A stretch of DNA of 64,000 nt from Chelonoidis abingdonii (GCF_003597395.2 NC_133770.1:200443945-200507944), one strand, 5' to 3'; shown: positions 11,301 to 24,534, counted from the first letter of the stretch. Numbers and translations: made by a program. The notes: a model not told the origin generated them from the sequence alone.

Positions 11301-12829
11301 TTATATAAGTTTCAGAGCCACAGCTCAGTCAAACAATCCCTATCAAAGTATTGTTTCATACAATGAACTTGAAAATACATTATTTGCTCAGGGTGACTTA
11401 ATTGACCATGTCGGCTAGAATCAATTTTTATTGTATAACATGGGATGAGGAATAAATTCACTGTAGGGTTGTTTCCTCTTTCTTACATGTAAATATTTTC
11501 CCCATCACTTTTAGCACTTTAACTTTCACAAACATCAAGAAACCAAGAGCTGACTATTTAATTTGTTTAAGATTTAATAGCGTGTGGGTAAGATCTGGAT
11601 CACAGTTACATTGGTGTGAATCCAGAGTATCTCCATTGACTCAATATTTCAGTTCAGAAGACATGAAAAAGTGGACTATGCCTTGATTTTATTGAAGTTA
11701 CTTTGGATTTACCCCAGTGTTAGACATCAGTCTGTCTCAATGTTAATATTTTTGAAGGTATCTGGTTTTCTAATGATAGCAGGTTTCAAGGTTGCAGAGT
11801 ACATCAGTGGCAGAGCTAGGAATAGAATCCATGGCTCTCCTTCCCCTCCTCTAAGCACTAGCCTAATTAATTTTCAATTTACACAGACCTTTCATCTAGG
11901 ATTTAGGATGAAAAATTAAAAGAACTACTTGATTGAATGACAATTAAGGGGAAGAAGAACTTGTAAATACCCTGGCAGGGAGATGCATTGTGCAGGCTGA
12001 TACACAAGTTTATAACTAAAGTAACGGGAGAAAATTAAATATGAGGGAAAGGTGGGGAAAAGCTGGCTAGAAGGAAAACTGTCATAGCAATGTGGTCTGT
12101 TTGGGCTTATCACCACTAGAAAATGAAGTTGTGTTAGAATGCAGTCTTGAGTAGCTGTATTAACTAATGTGATTTTTATAAAACTCAGTGTAGACAGGGA
12201 CCTTTATGTCAGTTTATTATTATTAGTATTACCAGCTCCTACTGGATCAGTTGGTTTAGCCATGATCTGCTGTCACTTAGACATTAAACACCACTTGACC
12301 TTATCTACACTAACTGAAAAGCCACGTTTAACATATTTAATAGCCTCAAATGTTATAGGGAGAAGCAACATCTTCAGAAATCATTCTGTCATTTGGATAA
12401 AAGGGGTGTGACTGCATTGTAGAGAACAATCCTGCACTGGTAAATTGATGACCTATTTAGGCCTTATTTTCATCTCCAATTTCAGTGTTTCTATTATAAT
12501 TGTCCATTTCACAAAAGCTTCCCCTTTATCTGTCCCCTGACAGGGTGGTTCATGCTAGGCACTGGGTCTGATTCTCTGCTGCCTCACACTTTGCATAGAC
12601 ATAACAGTTGTGTATAGTAGGTGTAAAATGCTGTCATATGAGTGGTCACATTTTACAGCAATTTTTAGAGAGGAAGGATGGGTTGGTCGCAGCATGTGAT
12701 TCATGAACCAGTGGACAACAAGCGTTCCTCTGCCTCACTTGAGGGGCAGAGGGGAGTTTGGAGACCAGTCTGATAGGAGTAGTCAGAGACCACTTATATG
12801 TACACAAAACAGGTCAGGGGAGGGAGGAA

Positions 12830-13330
12830 GACCACTAACTCCTTTTTAACTTTTAATCATGTGATTAGAACACTCATCCAGTATGTGGGGGAAAACCAGT
12901 TTGAGGGTGCTACCATCTCATAGGAGAATGCTCTAACCAGTAGGCTATGGCTTAATCTACTATGGCTCTCCCTTGATCTCTCCTATTGCAGATATTCGGC
13001 TTTAATTGAAGTGAATAATAAAATATGAATTGGTCCATAAAGAGTGAGAATCACTCTCTAGCCAAGAGATGGCAGATCCCTGTTCAAGTGTCTTCTCATT
13101 GGGGGGTGGGGGGAGGCTTGAACTGGTGAGTGCTTTTACCACTGGGCTAAAAGTTATAAAGGAGATCCTATGCCCCTAGCTTTTTTGTGCAGATCTAGGT
13201 GGCCCTGAGCATGGCTACCACACCAGTCCCTGTACATAGATTAGGTAGCTGAATGCCTGTCTTTCCCCCAGTTCGTGGATCACACTGTGGGTTAGACAGG
13301 AAATAGGCAGCTGGATGCCTAGAGTGAGGC
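12830..13330. repeat. Worn copies of the tRNA-like DNA repeat seen at 8526-9128
   Basis: AACTTTTAATCATGTGATTAG and, inverted, TACCACTGGGCTAAAAGTTAT match the internal block of the 8526-9128 element in both orientations. The right part has a GTGCAGATCTAGGTGGCCC end. The segment is too decayed for exact limits. Confidence 0.4.
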
Positions 13331-13387
13331 AGCCGCGCACATGCCCAGAGGCAGAAACATAAGCACCAAGGGAACTTTTACTGCACG

Positions 13388-13566
13388 GGCTACTAGGATG
13401 ATCCGAGGAATGGAAAACCTGCCTTATGAAAGGAGACTCAAAGAGCTTGGCTTGTTTAGCCTAACCAAAAGAAGGCTCCAGGGGGATATGCTTGCTCTAT
13501 ATAAATATATCAGGGGGATTAATGTTAGGGAGGGAGAGGAATTATTTAAGCTTAGTACTAATGTAG
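13388..13566 (+). mobile_element. CR1 LINE fragment, end of the reverse transcriptase ORF
   Basis: The frame encodes [21 protein letters not shown] and then [22 protein letters not shown], the C-terminal part of CR1 ORF2. It is a close relative of the copy at 20.15-21.75 kb. It stops abruptly at a single N (13567) followed by 17 Ts, so the break may be an assembly join instead of a natural end. Confidence 0.85.
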
Positions 13567-13584
13567 NTTTTTTTTTTTTTTTTT
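13567..13584. other. Ambiguous base and poly-T run, likely assembly seam
   Basis: One N at 13567 is followed by a T-run. CR1 homology ends exactly here and does not resume after it. Confidence 0.6.
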
Positions 13585-14858
13585 AACTTTTAAGCCAATG
13601 TATATCCACCTGAATATAAAAAAGTGTACTGGTCTCTTGTTAATTCAGCCTTGCCAAAAACTCTCTGAAGTCCAACAATAACAACAGTGAGGCCTCAACT
13701 CAACCATTCGTCTCTATCCAGCAGGTGATGAAATCATATTGACTTCAATGTGTGCTTTAAGGAGAAGCATGTACTTAAGTGATTTGTTGAACAAGTACAC
13801 ACTTGAGCACATGCTTTGCCAAAATGGTCGCTAACAACCAAAACTCAGCCCTCTGCCACACCATTCTCCTCAATGGGGTGTACTCATTGCCTCCGTCCCA
13901 CACCCTTTGCTTCTAACTGGGTGTGAATATCAAAGATTATTTTGGCAATTTAAGTGTTAATACCATTATTAAACATGGGCAATTTTTCCTTCTTTCCATT
14001 CAGCCTTTTCCGCGAGGATATTAAACATGAAACCTATGCTGATGTAATTTAAAGCAGAATAGCCAAGATGAAAAAGTCAGGAAAAAGAAAACATATGTTT
14101 CCTGAAGTCACACTGAAAATCTTGTATGTTTTAAAGCATACATTAAACAACATAAACAGAAATATATATTAAGCTACACTGTGATGGTAAATCAAAAGCA
14201 ACTGATGTCCAAAAGACATCTGGATATTTATTTAGTCATAGCAAAACAAACGAAAGTGGTAACTTGCTCACATACATAACTTATCTGGAGCCTGTTCTGG
14301 AAATATCAGGCTCTCTTTCTTTCTGTTTCCTAGTGCTCCAAGAGATGAGAATTTTCTCCCTTTTCTTGGCCATCACTGAACTTCACGTTTGGTTTATTAT
14401 TTTATAGGAGTCTTTCCCAACATGAACTCCTTGTAATCAGCCTTGAAATCTTCCAGCTGAAAGGCCTAAAGGTGGTCCTTTTGCTTTTGGCTGCTGCAGG
14501 TGGTACATCCCTTTCATCTAATAAATAGTCAGCTCCTTGTATGTAGTTTTCCCCTGCTTTCTCTTTTTCTTATTTCTGAGGTGGTGATGGATAGTTCCAT
14601 GACCAGGAATAAAAAATACTATATTTCTGCATCATGGCCATGTTAATGTTCCTGCAGCAGCCTTAACTTTTGCATCTCCCATCCATATGTTTTTACTTTT
14701 ACCTGTGCAGCCTAAATTATTATTATGTATCTGTTTAATTATTTTGCATGCAGTAGCTATACAAATGCAAATCACTGTAGTAAGTCAAAGTTCAGATTGT
14801 GAGATAAAGCACTCAAACATCAGGAAATATCAGAAAGAAAGGTTTAGTCTGGAAACAC

Positions 14859-15033
14859 TGGTGGATTCTCTGCTTGAGGTCTTCAAACCACAATTTGAAG
14901 ATTTCAATAACTCGGACATAGGTTAGGGGTTTTTATAGAAGTGGATGGGTAGGGTTCTGTGGCCTGCTTTGTGCAGGAGGTCAGACTAGATGATCATGTT
15001 GGGCTCTGCTGACCTATGAGTCTATGAGTCTAA
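14859..15033 (+). mobile_element. CR1 LINE 3' end
   Basis: GGTGGATTCTCTGC..GAGGTCTTCAAACC, then GTGCAGGAGGTCAGACTAGA and a terminal short tandem (ATGAGTCT)n: these are the CR1 3' UTR and its tail. The same words occur at 21577-21746 in the longer copy. It lacks all coding sequence, which is typical of 5'-truncated CR1. Confidence 0.85.
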
Positions 15034-18000
15034 AAGCTTCAGCACTGATTGATTTTAGGTGCCTGCAGGGCTAAGTGGCAACCATGCAGAAGCCTTTGTG
15101 GATCACAATGGTGCCTAAAATTGAGCCTTTGCACATATGTACCTTTATGGATCCAGGCCTAAGTCACTTTTAAAAATGGAACTTGGGCAGAGAGAGATGG
15201 TGGGTTAACCCTTTCAAAAGCAACTAAGTTCCACTTCTCTAAAATGGTGAGACTACATCCCTACCTCACAAAGGAGTTGTGGGGATACATTAAAGTCTGT
15301 GCGGCACTCGGATACTACAGTAATGAAGGCCATATAAATACCTTAGAGAGAGACTTTTGCATAGGTGTAAAGACAACACAATGAGTAAACTAATGAATCC
15401 CTTCTTACTCTCATCTTAATCCACAAAATTTATTTTGATCAATGATAAATGATGTGCATTTCACTATTTTATAAATGCTCTTCCAAAGCAATGACAGACT
15501 TTCACCCCTCTCTTCTCTAAAGATTAACATTGACATTTCTGACATGTGATTTACCTTGTTCTGTTTATTTCTTTCATGCTTCTAAAATTTGCATATAATT
15601 ATACTAGGCAATCTTTCTATTTCCTCCTAAATTATATGTGGGAATTCTGAAAACTGATAGCAAGTTTACACTGCATCTTTTTCATACTATGCAAATATTA
15701 TTTAGACATCACGCCAGTCACAGAATTTACTTAACAGATGTATAGCAAATTGAATATATTCATGTGGCTGGAGAGAAGAGCCAAAATTAATCTAATGTCT
15801 GCCACAAAAAGTACCTAAAAATGAGAAATCAGAACAGAGCTTTATTAGCAAGTGGAGAATTTGTCTTCGGCCTCTACGTAGCATTAGAACACACTATTGT
15901 CTCCAGAGCCTTAGTAGGTTGTCTTTTCACTCTTTATGACCTAATCCCTGTGTGCATCTTCCATCCAGTGTTGGCTGACTGGAGGACATGAAGAGCTTGG
16001 AGGTGTACTTGTAAACATTTTAAACTAAATAACCCCCCCGTGGAGTATTGCCTCTGGTAGTGACTTTTCAACTCGACCCTCAAAGTGCATGCACCCTCTG
16101 GTTACATAATGGATCCATGCCAATTTATCTTATTGAGCAAACTTTCTCTTCTAAAGTACATTTGTGATGTTTCAAAATAAACAAAAAGATTCTCAGATCC
16201 AACAGAGGAGTCTGTTTGTTTGTTTTGTCTTACAGCACTTTGGCAACTACCCTATTCTGCACAAAACACCTATGCAGAAATGGTGTCAACTGGGTGTATT
16301 TCTCTCCCAGAAATGAGAGTAAAGAACTGTCACATCAATGCCTCACAACTTTGCTCAGTTTCAGTTGAAGGTTGTCATTAATCCAGAACCAGAGAAGAGA
16401 TCAGGGCTAGCTGGTTTGGATCCACCGTAACAGTCTCTATTTTGATGTAGAAAGGAGCTTGTCATCTGCCTGACTGCATCTTTGCAGTCCCACATCAGCT
16501 AAACAAGAATATTTAACATGTCTTTTTTACTGTTGCTGCACGTTGGACTGAGGATTTACATGTTGGGTTTGTCACTACACTCAGAATGCCCTCCCTTCTG
16601 GTGCTGTCTCAGTTTATCAATGATTTGAGCTTCATTGGCTCAGCCCTGAAGAAACTGTCCCTTATACACATAGAGAGGTCTGTGTACTAGCCTAGTCTCT
16701 CTCAACTATAATCAGAAATTTTTAGCTAATTGTCTAATTGCATCTTTTGTGAGTAATTGTGTTTAACTAGGGAAGAAGCTAAAGTTCCCAGGCATAAAAT
16801 GTTTTATGAGATACTTCCTTCCAACCCACATTCAAAGTTATGCTGTTATGCTAGAGCCGGTTTCAAATTGAAGATGTTACAGTTGATTTTTCTTTCAAAT
16901 GCCAAAGCCTTTCCAATATGATAGCATGGGAATTCTAAGTAGACGGCCATCATCCTTTATGAACTGTTTCACTGCAATACCATCAATCACTCTACTAAAT
17001 GACTTGTGCATGTTACACAAGCAAAATGCTGAACGGATCAATCCCTTTTGCTTTTTTTTTTTTTTGCTGAGTCTCAGGATAGTGTGAAGGCACCACAGCT
17101 GAAAGAACATACTTTAATGCATCTGAAAACTCAAGCCTCAGCTAATGTGGAGAAATAAGTACACCTAATGCTTCTCATTTTAAATCAGCGAAGAGCAAAT
17201 AAGTCAAATGTGGAAGCTATTACAATCACCTATTCACACAATGAAACATAATAGTGGGTCATTCCCCTTGTATATCAGGAAAAATCTGATTGATCTAGAT
17301 TAGGCAGATAGGATTTTTTCAACAAATAAAGCCCTTATTTTGTAATTAGCTATTTTACCCAACCGCCATCAGGCTACTGCATGCAAAGATGTTACAATTC
17401 ATAAGTAGCCTCAGTAAAAGTACACATGGTGTATCTAGCGTTTCTTGTAAATTTCTTGCTAACCACTCTGCACCCTGTAGTTGTAAACATACAATCACAG
17501 GATAATAGAATGGCAGATACTATAGTATTGGCCCAAAGGTTTGGGGTTCTGAGGGCTAAGGAAAGGAGAATATACAACCATATTCCCTTGTTCATTGCAG
17601 AGTAATTTTGTCTTACATTCTCTTTAACATTTTAGATTGGGTTACAATAGCACATCTGTTGCACTACAAACAAAGAGTAAACCACTGTCCTTCAACCAGA
17701 GGGTCCAGATTCTTTAGCTGGCAAATATCAATGGTTAACATGTTTTAACAGGCTTTAAACAAGACTGTATCTTTCTCCTTGGAACATCCAAGAGTGGGTG
17801 AAAAGTCTCTCTTTCTTAAAAGAGGTTATTCCTAATGGCTGTAAGTGGAAAGTCAGCAGCTAGCTGACTGCCTATCAGCCTCAGAGAAGACTCCCATTGG
17901 CATGTATAGGTATATCAATGCAAGTATATTGAAACTGGCAACATTGTTATCTATCTTCTTTAATCCAAAGGTAGCACTGAAAGGACCATGGGTTTTGATT

Positions 18001-18295
18001 CTATGTGTATGGTGAGGAAATGGAGGAGAAAACTGAAATCCAGCTTTCACACAACTTTGAGTTCCTGAATCCTGATTAGGCTCTGTGGGAACAAAGATCT
18101 GGAAATAAATGCCAGGTTGTCAATCAGAGAATTCAAAAGGATGACTGAAATAATAATTTGCACTTTCATAGAATCTTCTAAAGACCTGAGTCATCCAGCT
18201 GGCCCTGGAGCATTCTAGAAACATTCTGCAGTGCCTTCTCAAAGACTTTTAACAAATTTATACTCGCAGGCTTCCTGTAAGGAGGAGATTAGCCA
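15034..18295. other. Unassigned AT-rich sequence
   Basis: At 15040-15165 there is a worn end (TTTATGGATCCAGGCCT) of the 8526-9128 repeat family. A T-run lies near 17051. Otherwise I see no gene, RNA or clear repeat. Confidence 0.35.
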
Positions 18296-18520
18296 TATTT
18301 TACAAATGGCAACCCCAAGGCACAACTGCTTAAAGGTCACATACCATCATTAATCCGCATATGAAATTTCCTATTGAATTTTGAGCAAATGGTAAGGCCA
18401 GGATTTGGCCCAGAGTTCCTTGCCCAGTGGTCACACAGGATGCCTGACAGAGCTAAAATAGAACAGCCAGGTCTCCTGATTTCCATTCCTATCCTTTATG
18501 CAAAACAACAGTTTTCCTTT
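18296..18520 (-). mobile_element. Old MIR-like SINE remnant
   Basis: On the minus strand the order CAGGAGACCTGGCTGTTC ... GGCAAGG ... TTGTGCCTTGGGGTTGCC resembles a MIR core. It is strongly diverged and non-coding. Confidence 0.4.
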
Positions 18521-18890
18521 CCTAGACCTATAAATGAATGCAGAAATAAACCCAAGCCCTTTTTGTGTAGTCTAGCTGGTTAAAGACATCCTGACATTCC
18601 CACCTGAGAAGATGCACCAACCCAAGCATGAAGGCAAAGGCACAGAAGTCAACAAACTTCTAGTTTCAAATAACAATTCTCATGGAACAAAAGTCTCATG
18701 GTGCAAGGATGAGGATGGAAGCAGAAGTCTTTTATCTGAATACGAGGTATTCTAAATTAGGATAGTGGATCGCAAAATCTCGTCTGTGGACGAGTGATGG
18801 TTTGCATATCACTTTATGGTGGGTCACAGAAGCATCACATAGTGCTGGCTCCTGTGCCTTATTTTCCAGCTGCTAAGATATACTACAGCT

Positions 18891-18990
18891 AGGATTTTCA
18901 AAAGCGTTCTTTACTGGCCTAAATAGGCTCCTACTGAAGTCAATGGTAAAACTTCATTCACTTCACTGGGAGCAAAGTTAGGCCAACACT
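18891..18990. repeat. Small palindromic MITE
   Basis: TAGGATTTTCAAAAGCGTTC and GTTCTGAAAATCTCAA are inverted ends around CCTACTGAAGTCAATGG. Same design as 33287-33374. Confidence 0.5.
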
Positions 18991-19539
18991 GAGTGGTTCT
19001 GAAAATCTCAACTACACACATTCCTAATATTACTTTCCCAATTAAGCTGCCACAAGGATCTTATGAGGTGGTCTATGTTTCTATAAATCCCTGTAAATTG
19101 TACTTCATGCTATGACAAATTCTAGGAATGTAGGGATATTAAAGAAGGTTTATATTAGACATGGTTTAGATGAAAAATTATTTATTGTTAAAATAATTTA
19201 TTGTTAAAAATGATTTAATGTTAATTAATACTTTATAACTAAAGGTTTATATTAGAAATAAATGTGATTCCCCAGATTTAGCCTCTAACCTGCAAGCCAC
19301 CAGTGTGTCTGTGTGAAGCCTGCTCACAGAAATACTTTGTAGAAAACTTGTTAAAGGTTAATTAACTCTAAGTGCCCTTCTCTAAGTGACACTTTGTAGT
19401 CGCTACTTTACTTTGTAACGGCGGCTGTGAGCCAAAACAGTAGCTGTTATAGTACATAGATAGAGACCCCCACCCTCTGTAAGTTTTCATCTCACTTTAT
19501 TTTTAAATGATAAAAGACAAAGAGTCTTACATAAATTGG

Positions 19540-20140
19540 TAACACCCCGAAAGGTAAAGAGACAGTGAAATAGATGGAATTAAGATAGAGAATGTATGTG
19601 ACTGAGTGCCTAGTTTAAATAATGAATGAATGGTTAGGAAGTTACCAGCCTGAAAGATTCAGTGTTAGCTGAAGAAGGTGTCAAGTGGGATCAACTAGAT
19701 GACCCCCGGAGGGTGAACTGGAATCAACCCCAAGCACCTAACAAACATCTGACAGAATGGAGCCAGCCACCTGCTGACTGATCTTGCAACAGCAGAACGA
19801 CCACCCCACGCACCTAACAAACATCTAACAGAATAGAGCCAGCCACATGCTGATTGATCTGGCAACAGCAGAATAAAACAACTCCCATGAACTAACATAG
19901 GGAAAAATCCCTATAAAACTGGACTCTGAAGACTGAGGACTTTGAGTCTATGGTTCTGCTGCCAGCCTCCAGGAGCATCAGGTGCACCTGACCCGGACTC
20001 GGCTCCACTCTTGTGTACAGGGTACCTGGCCAGTATTCTGTCACAAGCAAGTTTAGGCTGGTAACTATAATATCTATACAGAACTTGTATGAATGATTGT
20101 GTGAATGGATATATATATAAGTAATCATAGAAATAAGTAG
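19540..20140 (+). mobile_element. LTR-like segment (retrovirus-like LTR), ends uncertain
   Basis: The segment has LTR-like organisation: a U3-like region with repeated blocks, a TATA-like CCCTATAAAACTGGACTC at about 19910, and downstream GC-rich R-like sequence. No internal gag, pol or env lies beside it, so it would be a solo or orphan LTR. A 76-bp tandem duplication (starts 19735 and 19811) lies in the U3-like part. The CR1 copy begins immediately after. I cannot fix its ends or its class. Confidence 0.4.
19735..19875. repeat. 76-bp tandem duplication
   Basis: CACCTAACAAACATCT begins at 19735 and again at 19811. The blocks run in register through GCCAGCCAC.TGCTGA.TGATCT with a few mismatches, giving two copies in the LTR-like segment. 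Confidence 0.85.
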
Positions 20141-20154
20141 CCAAACAACGTTGT

Positions 20155-21746
20155 TTGCTGTTATCTTAGACAAAGGAAATGCGGTAGATCTAATTTACCT
20201 CAACTTCAGTAAGGCGTTTGACACGGTTCCGCATGGGGAACTGTTAGTTAAATTGGAAAAGATGGGGATGAATATGAAAGTTGTAAGATGGATAAGGAAC
20301 TGGTTAAANNNNNNNNNNNNNNNNNNNNNNNNNNNNNNNNNNNNNNNNNNNNNNNNNNNNNNNNNNNNNNNNNNNNNNNNNNNNNNNNNNNNNNNNNNNN
20401 NNNNNNNNNNNNNNNNNNNNNNNNNNNNNNNNNNNNNNNNNNNNNNNNNNNNNNNNNNNNNNNNNNNNNNNNNNNNNNNNNNNNNNNNNNNNNNNNNNNN
20501 NNNNNNNNNNNNNNNNNNNNNNNNNNNNNNNNNNNNNNNNNNNNNNNNNNNNNNNNNNNNNNNNNNNNNNNNNNNNNNNNNNNNNNNNNNNNNNNNNNNN
20601 NNNNNNNNNNNNNNNNNNNNNNNNNNNNNNNNNNNNNNNNNNNNNNNNNNNNNNNNNNNNNNNNNNNNNNNNNNNNNNNNNNNNNNNNNNNNNNNNNNNN
20701 NNNNNNNNNNNNNNNNNNATCATTGGAGCGACAGAGGAGGAGAAGGACCTTGGATTGGTTAATAGCAGGATGTCTATGAGAGGCCAATGCATATTGCCGT
20801 TAAAAAAAGCAAATGCGGTTTTAGGGTGCATCAGGCGAGGTATTTCCAGCAAGGATAAAGGAGTTGTTAGTACCGTTATAAGGCGCTGGTGAGACCCCCC
20901 CTGGAATATCTGTGATAGTCTGGTGTCCCATGTTTAAGAAGGATGAATTCAAACTGGAACAGGTTCAGAGACGGCTACTAGGATGATCCGAGAATGGAAA
21001 ACCTGCCCTTATGAAAGGAGACTCAAAGAGCGTGGCTTGTTTAGCCTGGCCAAAGAAGGCTGGGGCGCGGATTGCTTGCTCTATATAAATATTCAGGGGA
21101 TTAACGTTAGGAGGGAGAATTATTAAGCTTAGTACTAATGTAGGCACAGAGAACAATGTACAAACTGGATATTAGGAGTTTAGACTTGAAATTAGACGAG
21201 GTTTAACCATAGGGGAGTGAAGTTCTGGAACAGCCTTCCGAGGGAAAGTAGTGGGGGCAAAAGACTTATCTGGCTTTAAGACTAGCTTGATAAGTATGGA
21301 GGGATATCTGATGGGATAGTTTAATTTGGGCAATTATCTTGGATTATCACAGATAAGTCTGCTCAATGGTCTGTGAGGATGTTGGATGGGATGGGATCTG
21401 AGTTACTGCAAGAAATCTTTCCTGGGTGCTGGCTTGGAGTCTTGCCCACAGCTCAGGGTTTAGCTGATTGCCATATTTGGGGTCGGAAGGAATTTTCCTC
21501 CAGGGCGGATTGGCAGGGCCTGGAGGTTTTTCGCCTTCTTGAGCGGTCTGCAGCGTGGGGCATGGGTCGCTTGCTGGTGGATTCTCTGCAGCTTGAGGTC
21601 TTCAAACCACAATTTTGAGGACTTCAATAACTTAGTCATATGTTAGGGGTTGTTATAAAAGTGTATGGGTAGGGTTCTGTGGCCTGCTTTGTGCAGGAGG
21701 TCAGACTAGGTGATCATATTGGTCCCTTCTGACCTACGAGTCTATC
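20155..21746 (+). mobile_element. CR1 LINE, 5'-truncated, interrupted by an assembly gap
   Basis: The left part encodes FSKAFDTVPHGELLVKLEKM, the CR1 reverse-transcriptase motif A region. After 410 Ns the frame resumes with the ATEEEKDLG and ANAVLGCIRRG blocks of the C-terminal RT region. Then come RMIRENGKP-like remains, the 3' UTR with GGTGGATTCTCTGCAGCTTG, and a tail near GACCTACGAGTCTAT. The right half carries many single-base deletions compared with 13388-13566, so no intact frame exists. Motif C (the catalytic Asp pair) would fall in the gap. Confidence 0.9.
20309..20718. other. Assembly gap, 410 N
   Basis: Run of N inside a CR1 copy. Any open frames drawn through it are meaningless. 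Confidence 0.99.
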
Positions 21747-22850
21747 TTTTATTTTGGTATTTACAATAAATGTGACAAATGTCTTGTCCCCTTTAATAAG
21801 ATCCTGCTAGTTTTTATTGGTATAACAGGAAGCCCTACATTAGGCAGATGTATTCAATAAAACAAACATTTCATTCTCTTGTAGTGTTTTTCTGTCTTTG
21901 TTGGCTTCTCTTCAATTTCACTGTATCTTCTATTTCCCAATAACCAGGAAAAGCCTAAAGACAGGAGATATATTATTTACACCTTAAAATAAACAAATGT
22001 GGTTTGTGTGTTTCATTATGTCTCCTTTTACTTAGTCATTGCCACTAGAATAATTGGCAAAGCCAATTTTCTTAGCTTTTTAATCTCAGCTTTGTCTCAT
22101 TCCATATACCCTAGCTATGCAACACACTTTAATTCATGGGACATGACATAGAATTTTGTTTAGATTTCCCTTTGGATCATGTTGTGTGTTCCCAGTCTAT
22201 CTACATGCAGCTTCTTATCATTTTCTAATACACATATAAATTATGACCATGTTTAGGGTAGCGGAGTCAATGAAGGTTGTAAAGATGGAAATAATATTCG
22301 ATCTAAGCAATCTGAAAGACAGAGCAACTTGGAAATGGACAATTAAATGGAAAGTTATCAACAGTTCTAGAATCCTTAAATGTAACCAATATTTACCTGT
22401 TTAAGACTGATGTTTCCTTGATCCCAAACCACAGAGCAAAAGCAGATTCTTATACTGTCATTCTTTGGCAAATTAACATTTTTGATCCAAAAAGCCACAA
22501 TAATTCTGATTAGTTTGTTTCATGGAAATTTCAAAATCAAAGTTTGATAACATTTCCTGAATAGATTTTGCACTCACTAGAATCTGCAAATGAGCAGTTA
22601 TCAACATCTGCAAAAATGTAATTGCCCAAAAGTCTTTCAACTAGCAACAGTCAACGAATAGTGTAATGCCCCATCGATGTTTGGCAGGCTATAGTGGCTT
22701 GTTAGCACAATTAAGCAGTTTTTGAATAACGTTATTTGTCACAATTTGAAAACTATCATCCCTCAAAAGTTGTTGCATCTTCTAGCTAATAAGGTCAGAT
22801 TGAATTGCATGTTTATATTTATAGTTTAAATCAATTTTTACAGTGGTTTA
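21747..22850. other. No recognisable feature
   Basis: AT-rich, without a credible coding frame or a repeat I can name. Confidence 0.35.
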
Positions 22851-22851
22851 T

Positions 22852-23035
22852 TTTACAGTAGAACCTAGGGGCCACCAATCACAGATCAAGACCTCATTGC
22901 ATTGAGCGCTAAACCACCATGTAGGAAAGAGACGTTCTTGCCCCCGGCTGTTTATAATGTTGGTTTATGATAAGACATAACAGGTGAATGAAGCAGATAA
23001 AGGGTGGAGAGGAGTGCAAAGAGGAGGAGGCAACA
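22852..23035 (+). mobile_element. Old SINE-like repeat (CTAGGGGCC..AATCA type)
   Basis: AGTAGAACCTAGGGGCCACC, then GACCTCATTGCATTGAGCGC, then GAGACGTTCTTGCCCCCGGC and ACAGGTGAATGAAGCAGATAAAGGG follow the order of a widespread reptile/bird repeat related to the CORE/MIR SINE group. Heavily decayed, non-coding. Confidence 0.45.
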
Positions 23036-24205
23036 GTAAGATAACTTTTTTCTCAAAAATAAAATAGCAACTAAGGTAGAAAACTGCAAAACCGCAAAGG
23101 ATAAAATTAGCTTATAGCATTAGCAAAGAAACAAAACTTGTTCAAGTCCTTTATTGAATTCTGGAGTCAGCTCTCAAAGGGTGAGACTTTCATAAAATTC
23201 AACCAATCTTACCCTTGACCTCAGGCCACCTTGGTTTCAGTTAGTCTTAGTTGGATACAGAATTAATGAAAAGTCCAGACTTCTGCAATCTTCTAGTCTT
23301 TCAGATTCAGCTTTACTGAACTACGGCACGCAGCTTGGAGGAAAATCAACAAATTACTTAAATCCCAGATAATTCTTCATTGTCATCACACAAAGAAATG
23401 GCATCTTCTCAGAAACTGATTTTTTGTGACTCAATATAATTTTTGCAAGACCCTGAACTATGTGTCTATTTGTATACTTAAATTGTCATGCCCATTAATA
23501 TAACCATTGACAGTGCTTCATGTGCAGCATTTTGAATCATTGCATGTGTTATGTAATCATGAAACAAAAGACCTTATTTGTAAAGTCAGCATATGGTAGA
23601 TTGGATAGTTCAACAAAAAATCACAGTTGGTATAGATCAGGATTATACAGAAATATGGCAATTAAGATTGTGATTGAAACAGCCTTCTGACACTTCAGGG
23701 AGATATTCCTAACAATCTCCTGCTAATAGCAGAACTCCACACATGCAGATAGACTTTAGTCTAGCCAGTTGGCATGTAAGAAAAGATTATATGGCATTAT
23801 TGCCAATGTATCCAGATTCTAGGGGGAATTTGAAATGCTATGGGATATGTGAAAGGAAATTTAAAAAAATTAAGATTGCATATCTGAAAGTTCTGTCTCT
23901 GAACAAAAGGAAATAGTCACACAATGGCACTGACCCATAGAGTCTAAGCCACAGTAAACTAACTTCCAGAAGGTGGACTTGAGAGAATCCTATTGCCAAC
24001 ATGCTAATAGAAAAGATTATTTTTTGGCTACAACATCAAGCCAAGGCATAACCTTCTGTCAGCATTGCGCATTATAGGTGCAGTGCACTAAACACTCTTC
24101 TTTTCCTTGTGTTTCATTTATTTTGTGAAACCTTATTAGACTTTTCCCCTTTTATTGCCTCCCTTCACTATGCCTCTGCATCTTCTCACATGAGTTAATC
24201 ACTTA
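23036..24205. other. No recognisable feature
   Basis: AT-rich sequence with only short chance frames. Confidence 0.35.
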
Positions 24206-24209
24206 GCGT

Positions 24210-24285
24210 GAAACCCTGGCCGTACTGAAGTCAATAGTAAAACTTCCATTGATGTCAGTGGGGCCAGGATTTCACCCTAGTATAT
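24210..24285. repeat. Small palindromic repeat (TGAAATCCTGGCC type)
   Basis: GTGAAACCCTGGCC and GGGGCCAGGATTTCACC form inverted ends around TCAATAGTAAAACTTCC. Same family as 9480-9560. Confidence 0.6.
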
Positions 24286-24534
24286 TAAATTTGCCTAAGA
24301 CAGATTGTACACTCTGTTGAAGCTCTTCAATTTTCCAGATATTCTCTAAAATGTCATGGACAACTTACTATGCCTTAATAAATAACAGTGCACAAACTAA
24401 GTTTAAAGTTCTAAAATGTTCATTTTTAAAATCTTGATTGTCCCGACATGTGCGCACATACTTGGAGTATGTTGTTTATTCCTTGTTCACATAACTAAAT
24501 CAGTGGGATGACTCCTGGGCATAAGGTTATTTAT

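Noticed and set aside
20151..20852. Frames of 160-200 codons across the gap
   Set aside because: They are open only because N codons are not stops. Only the CR1 flanks are real.
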